Part shown: piece after piece, positions 16,405 through 25,041 of the stretch | Numbering within the stretch: position 1 is the first letter of the stretch | Layout: every line of letters starts with the position of its first letter | Assembly (NCBI GenBank): GCA_036268455.1 | Contig: DATAUD010000096.1 | Location: 1 to 64,000, forward strand | From: DATAUD01 sp036268455 | GTDB taxonomy: Bacteria; Verrucomicrobiota; Verrucomicrobiia; Limisphaerales; Palsa-1400 | Direction of reading: 5' to 3' | Length of the DNA stretch: 64,000 nt | Translations under genes and position numbers: made by a program | Notes under the pieces: model-generated | The model's input: the letters and a program-made list of their open reading frames with translations, nothing else | Database searches by the model: none | Told to the model about the DNA's origin: nothing

Positions 16405-17826
16405 GTGAATTACGAGGCTGTCATCGGACTGGAAACGCACGTTCAGCTCAAGACGAAATCAAAAATGTGGTGCGGCTGCGCCAACGAATTCGGCGCACCC
16501 CCGAACACCAACGTCTGCCCCATCTGTCTCGGCATGCCCGGCGTTCTTCCCGTCGCCAACGAAGAGGCGCTGCGTCTTACCTGCCTTACCGGCCTGCTCC
16601 TCAATTGCGCGCTGCCGCCGTACGCCAAATTTGATCGGAAGAATTATTTCTATCCCGACATGCCCAAGAATTACCAGGTTACTCAGTACGACAAACCCTC
16701 CACCGTTCGCGGCTACATTGAGTTCGAGTTCGAAGGCGGCATCTCCCGCATTAATATCACACGCGCCCACCTCGAGGAAGATGTCGGCAAGAATTTTCAT
16801 TTCGACCGCAACAGCGGCGTCGATTTCAATCGCGCGGGAGTCCCGCTCCTGGAAATCGTTTCCGAACCGGAAATCACGAGCACAAACATGGCCTACGAAT
16901 ACCTCAATGCCCTAGTCGAAGTATTGCGCTACGGCGGCGTCAGCGAATGCGACATGGAGAAAGGAGAGGTCCGGTGCGATGTCAACGTCAGTGTGCGTCC
17001 CGTCGGCGCATCTGAATTGGGCAAGAAAATCGAAATCAAAAACATGAACACTTTCAGCGGTGTTCGTCGGGCTTTGGAGCACGAGATTTCGCGCCAAATC
17101 GAGACGTTGCAAAAGGGCGGCCGGCTTTTTCAGGAAACGCGACGGTGGGATGATGTTGGCGGGATCACCGAACCAATGCGCAGCAAGGAAATGGCCCAGG
17201 ATTACCGTTATTTTCCCGAACCGGATTTGATGCCGTTCCAGCCCACCCCCCAATGGCTGGAGGAAATTGGCAAACGCGTTGTCGAACTGCCGCTGGCGAA
17301 AAAGAAACGGCTGATCAAGGAATATCAACTGCCCGCATCGGACGCCCAAACCTTCGTTTGGGACAGGCCTTTGGGCGCGTATTTCGAATCCATTGCGCCC
17401 AAAGCCAAAAACCCGAAAGGCGCCGCCAATTGGCTCATCAATAATTTGCGCGCCAAGCTGACGGAAACCGGCTTGACATTGACCGACTTGAAATTCAAAC
17501 CGGAACACATTCTTGAACTGGTGGAGCTGGTGGAAAGCCGCAAGATCAGCAGTTCCGCCGCCCAACAGGTGTTTGGAGAAATGTTTGGCAACGGTGAAAC
17601 ACCGGGGGTTATTGTCGAAAAGAAAGGTCTGGCCCAGGTCAGCGACGCCGGCGCAATCGAAGGTTTCTGCGATCAAGTGATCGCCACCAATCCCGGTCCA
17701 GTCGCGGATTTTAAATCCGGCAAAGCCGCCGCGCTGAATTTTCTAAAAGGCCAAGTGATGAAGTTGAGCAAAGGCAAAGCCAATCCAAACATCGTCGGCG
17801 AGACTCTGGAGCGAAAGTTGAGATAA
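16405..17826 (+). CDS. gatB: Aspartyl/glutamyl-tRNA amidotransferase subunit B
   Basis: From the GTG at 16405 the protein has 473 residues and begins VNYEAVIGLETHVQL, the canonical GatB N-terminus. An upstream in-frame TTG at 16360 would add 15 unlike residues. The signature regions are present: CPICLGMPGVLPV, RKNYFYPDMPKNYQ, RAHLEEDVGKN, NRAGVPLLEIVSEP and ETRRWDDV. The C-terminal YqeY-like tRNA-binding tail is complete. GatB is the kinase/transamidase subunit that converts Glu-tRNA(Gln) or Asp-tRNA(Asn) with GatA and GatC. Neither partner gene is nearby, so the complex is encoded at scattered loci here. Confidence 0.96.
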   Translation: MNYEAVIGLETHVQLKTKSKMWCGCANEFGAPPNTNVCPICLGMPGVLPVANEEALRLTCLTGLLLNCALPPYAKFDRKNYFYPDMPKNYQVTQYDKPSTVRGYIEFEFEGGISRINITRAHLEEDVGKNFHFDRNSGVDFNRAGVPLLEIVSEPEITSTNMAYEYLNALVEVLRYGGVSECDMEKGEVRCDVNVSVRPVGASELGKKIEIKNMNTFSGVRRALEHEISRQIETLQKGGRLFQETRRWDDVGGITEPMRSKEMAQDYRYFPEPDLMPFQPTPQWLEEIGKRVVELPLAKKKRLIKEYQLPASDAQTFVWDRPLGAYFESIAPKAKNPKGAANWLINNLRAKLTETGLTLTDLKFKPEHILELVELVESRKISSSAAQQVFGEMFGNGETPGVIVEKKGLAQVSDAGAIEGFCDQVIATNPGPVADFKSGKAAALNFLKGQVMKLSKGKANPNIVGETLERKLR

Positions 17827-17890
17827 GTTAAGCCGTTTCAAAACCGGCTGTTTCTCGGGAACAAATTACGTCGCGGTGCTTCTCAGGAGT

Positions 17891-18712
17891 ATGAAGCATC
17901 GAAATTTGCGAGGCAAGATACAAGCGGTCCTCCTGTTTGCCGGTTTCTGCCACACGGCTTGGGCTGCCAATGTATCGGTTAATATTATAGACTTTGCCTT
18001 TGTTCCCCAATCCGTGACCGTAAACGTCAATGACACCGTCACTTGGGATTGGGTTTCCGACGCTCACTCTTCGACGGCGGACGACGGCCTGTGGGACTCC
18101 GGCGTATTCGACACGGGTTATGTGTACAGCTACACTTTCACTTCCACGGGTGATTACCCTTACTATTGCATCGTCCATGGCTTTACTGGTGATGTGTCAG
18201 TACAGCCGCCGGCCAACCCGCCGACCGTCACTCTCACAAATCCTCCCGCAAACGCGACATTTAGCGCGCCCGCGAACATCCAACTGGCCGCAGCCACGGT
18301 GGACACCAACGCCGCCGTCGCCAGCGTGCAGTTTTATGAAGGGTCAAACTTATTGGAAACACAAACCAACAGCCCGTATTCCTTCGTTGTCAGCAATCTT
18401 GCGGCAGGGCCATATACGTTTTCAGCGGTCGCGACGGACACTAACGGACTTTCCGGCACAAACTCGGTTTCCATCCAGGTTGTCACACCGATTCCAATGT
18501 CTATCAGCGCGCCATTGCTTACGCCTGGCAGTTTCCAATTCAGTTATGGGGCCAGTCCCGGATTGACTTACGTTGTGCAGCGCGCCGTGACATTGCCCAA
18601 CTGGATTCCAATTGACACAAACCTGGCCGCAAGCGAATCCGTCCTGTTCCAGGACGCCAGCGCGCCCAGCAATGCCGCTTATTACCGGGTGCAATTGATG
18701 CCCAATCCCTGA
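17891..18712 (+). CDS. Secreted cupredoxin-domain protein with Ig-like region and shared C-terminal module
   Basis: A signal peptide (MKHRNLRGKIQAVLLFAGFC, cleaved near AWAA) precedes a plastocyanin-like domain. That domain has a likely His copper ligand in SDAHSST and Cys and His ligands in PYYCIVHGFTGDV. The axial Met usual after the Cys-His pair is not visible. An Ig-like region (about 115-200; TLTNPPANATFSAP, then VQFYEGSNLLET) follows. The last 70 residues match the C-terminal module of the GH51 and S53 proteins here. The ATG at 17891 was chosen; a GTG at 17876 is an alternative. A SCO protein gene starts 5 bases downstream, so copper handling or electron transfer at the cell surface is a reasonable inference. 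Confidence 0.8.
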   Translation: MKHRNLRGKIQAVLLFAGFCHTAWAANVSVNIIDFAFVPQSVTVNVNDTVTWDWVSDAHSSTADDGLWDSGVFDTGYVYSYTFTSTGDYPYYCIVHGFTGDVSVQPPANPPTVTLTNPPANATFSAPANIQLAAATVDTNAAVASVQFYEGSNLLETQTNSPYSFVVSNLAAGPYTFSAVATDTNGLSGTNSVSIQVVTPIPMSISAPLLTPGSFQFSYGASPGLTYVVQRAVTLPNWIPIDTNLAASESVLFQDASAPSNAAYYRVQLMPNP

Positions 18713-18717
18713 CACCG

Positions 18718-19308
18718 ATGCGAGTGCGTCTGCCAGTTCGTGGATTGCTCCTGTGCGGGTTGCTTGTGGCGATGACAGCCCTTGGCGACCCGAACGTCCC
18801 ACATCATAAGAAAAACCCGCTCTTCTTCTACAAATTCACCAACGAGTTGGGGCAAGCTGTCAGCCTCTCCGATTTTCATGGGCAGGCGCTGGCTGTGACA
18901 TTTTTCTTCACCCGTTGCCCGTTTCCAAATTTCTGCCCGCGCCTGTCCAAGAATTTTCAGGAAGCGTCGCAAATATTGGCCGCCGATAAAACCATTCCGA
19001 CGAATTGGCATTTTCTTTCCGTGAGCTTTGATCCCGATTTCGACACTCCCGCCGTTTTGCGGGCTTATGGCCAGCGTTACAACTATGACGCGGGGCATTG
19101 GAGCTTCCTAACCGGGCCGCCTGATAAAGTAACAGAGCTGGCACGACTTTCCGGCGTGAAGGCGGACCCGGAAAGCAGCCTGTTCAATCACAACTTTCGC
19201 ACTCTCATCATCGATGCCACGGGAAAATTGCAAATGGTATTTCCCATGGGCGGCAATTTGTCGGATTCAATCGCCGAAGAAATTCGGAAGGCCGCCGTCA
19301 GTAAGTAA
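18718..19308 (+). CDS. SCO1/SenC/PrrC-family protein (variant copper motif)
   Basis: This exported protein has 196 residues. It has an N-terminal hydrophobic segment and a thioredoxin-like fold (SLSDFHGQALAVTFFFTRC). The two metal/redox cysteines are in TRCPFPNFCP. Five residues separate them, where classical SCO proteins have CxxxC; this spacing occurs in a known branch of the family. The distal His is in FNHNFRTLIID. SCO proteins deliver copper to cytochrome oxidase or act as thiol-disulfide proteins. No oxidase genes are nearby. The gene is 5 bases after the cupredoxin gene and probably in its operon. Confidence 0.85.
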   Translation: MRVRLPVRGLLLCGLLVAMTALGDPNVPHHKKNPLFFYKFTNELGQAVSLSDFHGQALAVTFFFTRCPFPNFCPRLSKNFQEASQILAADKTIPTNWHFLSVSFDPDFDTPAVLRAYGQRYNYDAGHWSFLTGPPDKVTELARLSGVKADPESSLFNHNFRTLIIDATGKLQMVFPMGGNLSDSIAEEIRKAAVSK

Positions 19309-19380
19309 AAAGTCTTTCTGCTGGACAGCAATCCGGGCGCAAAACAGACTGCCTCCAACGCGCCTGCAAACCGATTGAAC

Positions 19381-20673
19381 ATGGATACACCTCCACGCGA
19401 TCAGTCCGTTGAATCGACACCTTCGATGGCCCTTGCGCTGACCAGCGTGATACTCGGAGTTTTGGCGGTCGCGTTGAGCTTCATTTTAATCGGTTTTCTG
19501 CTCGGGTTGGCCGGGCTTTTTTTTGGATTGGCGCATTTGTCTCGCAAGGTCGTGCCGCGCGCAATGGCGCGTTGGGGAGTCGGCCTGTCCATAGCCGGGA
19601 TGGCCGCGAGTGTGGGGTTCGGAGTGCTTTATTTTTCTTTCTATAACAAGTTCTCCCAGGGAATGAAGTCCGCGAGGTCTTCGCAAGCAGTCTCCCCATC
19701 CTCTTTAGCGCCCCTTCCCGCGGCTTCTCAATTGTTAAACCCCGTCGTTTTGTGGTCTCACTCGATTCCCGGCGCGCAATCCATGTGCGTAGGGGATTGG
19801 GACAAGGATCGGACCTCGCGGATTCTTGTCGCAGATGGGTCAACGCTTCACGCGCTGGATTCGAGCGGAGCGGAAAGGTCAGCGACTCCATTGTCCGATA
19901 ATTTCAAGATCATCGAATTTGGACGAAACAAGACAGACGGAGCGCGATTGCTTGGCTACAACCCTTGGGGGCAGGGGATCGAGGTGGTGGATCACAATGG
20001 AAAGAAGCTCTGGAGCTACCATTCCACTTTGGGCGCGGATGGGGCGCATTGGGGCGATTTGGATGGAGACGGAAACGATGAGATGATCGTGGGAATGAAT
20101 GGATTCGGGGGGCTTGTGGCGCTTTCCAGCGATGGCAAAAAAATCTGGTCCGCCAAGTTGGCAAATGTTTGGAATCAGGCTATTGTGCCCGCGACCTCGA
20201 ATCGTCCCGCCCGGGTCTTTGCAACCGAGGCGGGCGGTTCGGTCCGGGTATTTGACGGCGCCGGCCGTTCGCTCGCAACGTTGCAACCGGGCGGCGGCTA
20301 CTTCGCGCAAATGACCGCCCACGCCATCGACGACAAATCGATTCAGATTATAGGCATTAACGTAAATTCCACCGTCGCCTTCGATGAAACCGGCAAAGTT
20401 GCCTGGACAACGTCCGCCATTACAACTGCCGGCGGCTGGCGCTCGTGCTATTTTGCCGCAGGAGACCTCAAAGGAGACGGCTCAATGCAATGGGTCTTCC
20501 TCGACGGCGCGGGAGACCTTGTTATTGCGACGCCCGCGGGCCAGAAGATAGCTTCGATCTCGAGCCAAAAAAGTCTGCAAAGCTTTTCCGTTGCGCCACG
20601 AGTCGCCGGCCAAAGCGGCCTGTTGATCACCCTGGACCACGGCAACGTCACGGCATATGCCTTGCAGCCGTAA
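19381..20673 (+). CDS. DUF4190 membrane protein with a C-terminal beta-propeller-like region
   Basis: From the ATG at 19381 the protein has 430 residues. Residues about 15-85 carry two hydrophobic segments typical of DUF4190 (ALALTSVILGVLAVALSFIL, then ARWGVGLSIAGMAASVGF). The rest (about 110-430) is a repeat region like FG-GAP/VCBS or PQQ propellers. It contains aspartate-rich turns such as GDLDGDGNDEMIVG and AAGDLKGDGSMQWVFLDG, which could bind calcium. The propeller probably faces the periplasm. No function can be assigned. It stands alone, with 72 bases before it. Confidence 0.75.
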   Translation: MDTPPRDQSVESTPSMALALTSVILGVLAVALSFILIGFLLGLAGLFFGLAHLSRKVVPRAMARWGVGLSIAGMAASVGFGVLYFSFYNKFSQGMKSARSSQAVSPSSLAPLPAASQLLNPVVLWSHSIPGAQSMCVGDWDKDRTSRILVADGSTLHALDSSGAERSATPLSDNFKIIEFGRNKTDGARLLGYNPWGQGIEVVDHNGKKLWSYHSTLGADGAHWGDLDGDGNDEMIVGMNGFGGLVALSSDGKKIWSAKLANVWNQAIVPATSNRPARVFATEAGGSVRVFDGAGRSLATLQPGGGYFAQMTAHAIDDKSIQIIGINVNSTVAFDETGKVAWTTSAITTAGGWRSCYFAAGDLKGDGSMQWVFLDGAGDLVIATPAGQKIASISSQKSLQSFSVAPRVAGQSGLLITLDHGNVTAYALQP

Positions 20674-20747
20674 GACCGCGCGCCCCGAAGGGTTTGACCA
20701 GTGAGAGCGGAAAATTTCGCTTGCATTGCAACCCGCCGATATTTATG

Positions 20748-20765
20748 TTTAACCGTATGGTTAAA
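20748..20765 (+). promoter_or_regulatory. Perfect inverted repeat over the start codon of the ArsR-type gene, probable operator
   Basis: TTTAACCGTATGGTTAAA has 7-base arms (TTTAACC/GGTTAAA) around GTAT. The ATG inside it at 20757 begins Met-Val-Lys of the regulator. As I recall, palindromes of the AACC-n4-GGTT type overlap the start of many ArsR genes paired with AHSA1 genes, so autorepression is likely. Confidence 0.65.
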
Positions 20766-21116
20766 TGTTCTTCGCGTTTGTTGAGCCGGACTTTCGGGGC
20801 ACTGTCGGATCCAACGCGGCGGCGCATCCTGGAGCATCTGGCTGACGGCGACCATTGCGTCACTGATCTCGCCCGACCGTACTCGATGTCGCTCCCGGCG
20901 GTCTCGAAACATTTGCGCGTCCTGGAAAATGCCGGATTGATCCGGCGCCGCCGCAAGGGCCGCGTGCATTCGGTGCGACTGGTGGCCGCGCCAATGCGCC
21001 AGGCTTCGCAATGGATCGAAGAATATCGCCGTTTCTGGGAGGGCAACCTCGATCGCCTGGACGATTATCTAAAAGAATTGCAAACCAGGGAGAAAAAACA
21101 TGAGCACAAAAAATAA
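20757..21116 (+). CDS. ArsR/SmtB-type winged-helix repressor
   Basis: The frame is open from 20445, but homology begins at MVKCSSRLLSRTFGALSDPTRRRIL, so the ATG at 20757 is used; the product has 119 residues. The ArsR helix-turn-helix is clear (CVTDLARPYSMSLPAVSKHLRVLENAGLIRRRRKGR). The C-terminus (WIEEYRRFWEGNLDRLDDYLKEL) is typical of the non-metal subgroup that regulates a neighbouring AHSA1/SRPBCC gene. No cysteine metal site is visible apart from a single Cys in helix 3. It overlaps the next gene by 17 bases, and the putative operator covers its own start codon. Confidence 0.88.
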   Translation: MVKCSSRLLSRTFGALSDPTRRRILEHLADGDHCVTDLARPYSMSLPAVSKHLRVLENAGLIRRRRKGRVHSVRLVAAPMRQASQWIEEYRRFWEGNLDRLDDYLKELQTREKKHEHKK

Positions 21117-22005
21117 AACTACGGAAGAGTACTTCGGCCGGGAATTCGTCATCACGCGCGAATTCGCCGCGCCCCGCGAACTTGTTTTCAAGGCGTGGAC
21201 CGATCCCAAACATCTGGCGCAATGGTGGGGGCCGCGCGGATTTACCAATCCAGTTTGCGAGTGGGACGCGCGACCCGGCAACGCCATCCACGTTGTCATG
21301 CGCGCGCCGAACGGAACGGATTATCCGATGGCCGGTGAGTTTCGCGAAGTTGTCGCGCCCGAACGGTTGGTGTTTACAAGCGGCGCCCTGGATGAAAAAG
21401 GAGAATTACTGTTCGAGTTTTTGCACACCGTTACTTTTGTCGAGAGAAACGGAAAAACACTGCTCACGGTCCATTCCCGCGTCACCAAAACGACGGCCGA
21501 AGCGAACAAATATATCGGGGGTTTTGAAGCGGGCATGTCCCAAAGCCTCGAGCGTCTTGCGGAATCATTGGCGGCAAAAAATGAGCCGTTGGTCATCGAG
21601 CGAGTTTTCAACGCGCCAGCCGCCGCAGTTTGGAAAGCGCTCACGAATAAGGACGACATCAAGCAGTGGTACTTCGACATAAAAGAATTCAAGGCGGAAG
21701 TTGGCTTTGAATTTCAAATGTATGGCAAAAAAAGTGGCGTGAAATATTTGCATCTCTGCAAGATCACGGAAGCGATACCCGAAAAAAAACTCGCCTACAC
21801 TTGGCGGTACGACAAATATGAAGGCGACTCCCTGGTCACTTTCGAATTATTCGCGGAGGGTAACAAAACCAGGTTAAAGCTGACGCACGAAGGTTTGGAA
21901 ACCCTGCCCCAGACGCCCGACTTTGCAAAAAGGAATTTCATGGAAGGATGGACACACATCATTGGAACGAGCCTGCGGCAATTTGTCGAAGCAACGCCCG
22001 GCTAA
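21100..22005 (+). CDS. Tandem AHSA1/SRPBCC-domain protein
   Basis: Two START-like AHSA1 domains are fused in 301 residues. The first is about 10-155 (REFAAPRELVFKAWTDPKHL, then WWGPRGFTNP). The second is about 160-298 (IERVFNAPAAAVWKALTNKD, then QWYFDIKEFKAEVG). Each normally forms a separate protein with a hydrophobic ligand cavity. The ligand is unknown. Overlap with the ArsR gene (21100-21116) implies translational coupling and joint control by the operator at 20748. Confidence 0.85.
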   Translation: MSTKNKTTEEYFGREFVITREFAAPRELVFKAWTDPKHLAQWWGPRGFTNPVCEWDARPGNAIHVVMRAPNGTDYPMAGEFREVVAPERLVFTSGALDEKGELLFEFLHTVTFVERNGKTLLTVHSRVTKTTAEANKYIGGFEAGMSQSLERLAESLAAKNEPLVIERVFNAPAAAVWKALTNKDDIKQWYFDIKEFKAEVGFEFQMYGKKSGVKYLHLCKITEAIPEKKLAYTWRYDKYEGDSLVTFELFAEGNKTRLKLTHEGLETLPQTPDFAKRNFMEGWTHIIGTSLRQFVEATPG

Positions 22006-22011
22006 AAACAG

Positions 22012-22239
22012 CTACTGTCCGCCAAAAATCCTGCGCCACCACGAAAGGCGCGGCGGCAATTCCTCGACGGACCGGTTCAACCGGCTGGCGATTTCGGGCG
22101 GGACCGCGGTTTGCGCGGCGTCGTAACGAAGCAGTTGCTCCACGTTCTCGAATTGCTTCGGAGCGGTGGTTTTGGCCGTCTGGGTCTCGGCGGTTTGTTC
22201 CTGCTGTTGCTCGGTGGAAAGTTTTGTTTCTTGTTTCAT
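22012..22239 (-). CDS. Small hypothetical protein downstream of an ECF sigma factor
   Basis: This 75-residue, Gln/Thr-rich protein ends in PPRLSWWRRIFGGQ. It has no transmembrane segment and no cysteine pair like a zinc anti-sigma domain. It begins 6 bases after the sigma-factor stop and is surely cotranscribed with it. The central part (FENVEQLLRYDAAQTAVPPE) looks helical and could bind the sigma factor. That role is only a guess from position. Confidence 0.6.
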   Translation of the reverse strand: MKQETKLSTEQQQEQTAETQTAKTTAPKQFENVEQLLRYDAAQTAVPPEIASRLNRSVEELPPRLSWWRRIFGGQ

Positions 22240-22245
22240 CGTGCT

Positions 22246-22803
22246 TCACTCCGATTTGGCGAAGAGCGCCCCAAAGGCCTTGCGGGCCCGATGCAATTTG
22301 CCTCGCACCGCGTCCGAGGATTGCTCGGTCAGGGCGCCGATTTGTTCGTAACTCAATTCCTGGTCGCTCACCAGCAACAACAATAGCCGGTATTCCGGCG
22401 GCAATGCATCGAGCGTCTTTTGAATCCGCGCGCCCAGTTCCTTTGTTTCAAGGATGCGCAACGGCGACTCCCCCGCCGTAGCATGCTCCCAGATGGCGCT
22501 GTCGCTATTGGGAAACATGTGCCGCTCATGCCAGGTCTGCTGAAGATTGCGGCAATGGTTGATCGCGATCCGATAAAGCCATGTCCGAGCGGACGCTTCT
22601 CCGCGGAATTGATCGAACTTCCGCAATGCCTTAAGAAAAACGTCGTGGGTAGCGTCCTCGGCCTTTTGCGGGTCGCCCAGAAAGCGGAGCGCGAGGTAAT
22701 AGATGGCCCGGCTATGTGCCGTATAGAGGGCGCTGAGTTCACGCGAGGCGATGCGCGGTCCGGCCGTTTCCAGGCTTTGCGGCGGTTCGCATGTCGCGTT
22801 CAT
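22246..22803 (-). CDS. ECF-family RNA polymerase sigma factor
   Basis: Starting at the ATG at 22803 the protein has 185 residues; a TTG at 22824 is an alternative. Region 2 is present (LYTAHSRAIYYLALRFLGD, then AEDATHDVFLKALRKFDQF), as is the connecting RTWLYRIAINHCRN. Region 4 is also present (YEQIGALTEQSSDAVRGKLHRARKAF). It should direct RNA polymerase to a small regulon. The companion is the 75-residue protein just downstream. It is divergent from the secreted protein gene at 22907. Confidence 0.92.
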   Translation of the reverse strand: MNATCEPPQSLETAGPRIASRELSALYTAHSRAIYYLALRFLGDPQKAEDATHDVFLKALRKFDQFRGEASARTWLYRIAINHCRNLQQTWHERHMFPNSDSAIWEHATAGESPLRILETKELGARIQKTLDALPPEYRLLLLLVSDQELSYEQIGALTEQSSDAVRGKLHRARKAFGALFAKSE

Positions 22804-22906
22804 GAACGTGAGTGATTCCACCAACGATTAGAGCGGTCACCCTCAAAGATGTCACGCCTTGTTATTTTCTGTAACAAACCAGTCTGTCGCCGCGTATTCT
22901 TAGTTG

Positions 22907-23872
22907 ATGAAACGAATTTTTTTGATCTCCGGCGTGACCCTCGGCGTTTTGACCGCCACGGCCGCCCCTCTCAAACGCGCCGATGTGGCGGCTGATCCCG
23001 GTCTCGTCGTCCATCTTGATTTTGATGGGCTTCGCTCCACCAGTGTCGGAAAGGCGATTCTCGCCGAATTGAACCAGCCCGATGTCGATACAAAGCTGAC
23101 CGCGCTCAAGGGCATTTTTAGCTTTGACCCTCGGACCCAGTTGCACGGCGCCACGATCTACACAAAATCGGAAACGCCGCAAGAAGGCGTGCTCATCGTT
23201 TATGCCGACTTTGATTCCAATCGCGTGCTGAATCTAGGCATGTTGGCCCCCGGCTTTCACACGATCACCAATGACTCGCACGTGATTTATTCGTGGATCG
23301 ATGAGAAGGAAAAGGCCAAGGACGACTCAGGGGACCCTCACATTTTCGCGGCCATTCGGGGCCAGCGGATCATCCTTGGCAAAGCGAAGTCGTCCCTGAT
23401 TTCCGCGCTCAACGTGTTGGACGGCAGCGACCCCAGCCTCGCGGGGGAAAAATCCCTGCCGGAATTGGGCAATGCGGACGCGGGCACTTTCATCCAGGCT
23501 GCGGTGCGAAAGTTCGATTTCGGCAACAAAGATCCAAATGCGGCGATCTTCAAAATGTCCAAACTCGTCCGCTTGCAAGTCGGCGAAACAGGAGACAATC
23601 TCGCGGCCACATTAAATTTGGCGGCCAAGGATTCCGATACCGCCACGCAGATGTCCGCCATCGCCCAGGGCCTTCTTGCCCTCCTGAAACTCCAGCAGGG
23701 GAATCCGGACGCTTTGAAAATCGCCAATGCGGTTTCTCTCCGCCAGGATGGCGCCGATGTGATTGCCACTGTCTCGATTCCCAGCCAGGACGCGGTCGAT
23801 TTAATCAAAACTAAAGTCGCGGATGCCGAACGGAAACATTCCGAAGACACAAACTCCGCGCCTTCGCAATGA
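22907..23872 (+). CDS. Secreted protein of unknown function
   Basis: A signal peptide (MKRIFLISGVTLGVLTATAA) is followed by about 300 residues. These include LVVHLDFDGLRSTSVGKAIL near the N-terminus and alternating hydrophobic beta-like segments. The pattern resembles other exported proteins that measure or scaffold at the envelope, but I recognise no named family. The ATG at 22907 is preferred to the TTG at 22904. Its 3' end overlaps the sigma gene at 23823 if that gene uses its first ATG. It sits between two sigma genes and is a plausible regulatory target or partner. Confidence 0.6.
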   Translation: MKRIFLISGVTLGVLTATAAPLKRADVAADPGLVVHLDFDGLRSTSVGKAILAELNQPDVDTKLTALKGIFSFDPRTQLHGATIYTKSETPQEGVLIVYADFDSNRVLNLGMLAPGFHTITNDSHVIYSWIDEKEKAKDDSGDPHIFAAIRGQRIILGKAKSSLISALNVLDGSDPSLAGEKSLPELGNADAGTFIQAAVRKFDFGNKDPNAAIFKMSKLVRLQVGETGDNLAATLNLAAKDSDTATQMSAIAQGLLALLKLQQGNPDALKIANAVSLRQDGADVIATVSIPSQDAVDLIKTKVADAERKHSEDTNSAPSQ

Positions 23873-24485
23873 TCTGAATGTGGACGCGGAACTGAAAATA
23901 GGGTCCGACGAAGAGCTGGCCCGCCAAACCCAGGCCGGCTCGCTCGTTGCCTTTGAGGAATTGGTCGTCCGCTATGAGCAACGGGTTTATGCCTTTGTCA
24001 GGCACTGGCGCCGCAACGAAACCGAGGCCCGCGAACTGACTCAGGACACATTCGTTCGGGCCTTCCAGGCGATCTCCCAATTGAATTGCCAGCTTTCCTT
24101 TGCGCCTTGGCTCTTTGCCATTGCCCGCCGCAAGTGCATCAATGCGTATCGCGCCCAACGTTTCATCGCGGACGGCCCGCCGCCCGAACAACCGGACTTC
24201 AACGACCCCTCCGAAATCCTCGCACGCCAGGACGACCGCGAAAGCATCTGGCAACTCGCGCGAAAGCATTTGCCGGACGTTCAATTTCAGGCACTCTGGC
24301 TGCGGTATGTCGAGGAGATGAATATTCCAGCCGTTTCGCGGGCTTTGGGCAAGTCGCAGATCGCGGTAAGGGTTCTTCTGTTCCGGGCGCGTCAGACGCT
24401 AGCCGCTAAAATGGATGGCGCGGGCAGCTCGTTCAGTCGAAAATCACCCGTATTGTCACCTCTGGCGCAGGAAGGCAACTCATGA
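23823..24485 (+). CDS. ECF-family RNA polymerase sigma factor
   Basis: A second ECF sigma factor has region 2 (LARQTQAGSLVAFEELVVRY, then ARELTQDTFVRAFQAI), LFAIARRKCINAYRAQ, and region 4 (EEMNIPAVSRALGKSQIAVR). The first ATG (23823) gives 220 residues and a 50-base overlap with the preceding gene. A GTG at 23880 (VDAELKIGSDEELARQ) would avoid the overlap and is equally credible. Its stop overlaps the next start codon by 4 bases (ATGA at 24482-24485), so the next gene is translationally coupled. Confidence 0.9.
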   Translation: MPNGNIPKTQTPRLRNDLNVDAELKIGSDEELARQTQAGSLVAFEELVVRYEQRVYAFVRHWRRNETEARELTQDTFVRAFQAISQLNCQLSFAPWLFAIARRKCINAYRAQRFIADGPPPEQPDFNDPSEILARQDDRESIWQLARKHLPDVQFQALWLRYVEEMNIPAVSRALGKSQIAVRVLLFRARQTLAAKMDGAGSSFSRKSPVLSPLAQEGNS

Positions 24486-24994
24486 AAAAGCTATTGGCAA
24501 AATTCAGAATCTCCAACGCTCTCGATAAAGAAAGCGCGCCGGATTCGCAACGGGAGAAAATTGAAGCGCCCTCTGAAGCGCGCGATTTTGCCCAACGAGC
24601 GGTGGCGCTCGACCGAGCTTTGCGCGTTCCGCCTTCCGTTTCTCCCACTGACGCGACTCTCCACAATTCCATCATGCGCGCCGTCCGCGCCAGTGCCAAA
24701 CCCTCGGAAACCGTTCCAACCGGCGCGTCAAACAAAATATGGCTGGCGATGACGTCCGGGGCCTTCGCAGCCGTCTGCGTCTGGCTTTTAGTGCGTCCAT
24801 CCGCTCCGATTCTCCCGTCAAGGGCGGACGAAAGCTCGCAAACACTGGCCGCCGCGCAAAACGTGTTGGACATGAGCGCGGAAGTTTCGCGCTCCATGCC
24901 GGCCGCCGTAGTTGGCCCGCTTTCCAACGAACTTGCGTCCGTCGATCACGACATCCGCAACACCACTCAATTCGTCCTGGCAACCTTGCCGTAG
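24482..24994 (+). CDS. Single-pass membrane protein, probable anti-sigma partner
   Basis: The 170-residue product has a cytosolic N-terminal half rich in charged residues. One transmembrane segment follows (IWLAMTSGAFAAVCVWLLV, about residues 86-104), then a short outer part. It lacks an HxxxCxxC zinc anti-sigma motif. ATGA overlap with the sigma gene strongly suggests it controls that sigma factor. Function is inferred from this arrangement. Confidence 0.65.
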   Translation: MKKLLAKFRISNALDKESAPDSQREKIEAPSEARDFAQRAVALDRALRVPPSVSPTDATLHNSIMRAVRASAKPSETVPTGASNKIWLAMTSGAFAAVCVWLLVRPSAPILPSRADESSQTLAAAQNVLDMSAEVSRSMPAAVVGPLSNELASVDHDIRNTTQFVLATLP

Positions 24995-25041
24995 GCTCAC
25001 ACGTGCGAGGGTTGATTTGATTTGTCGGCGCCATCGAAAAT

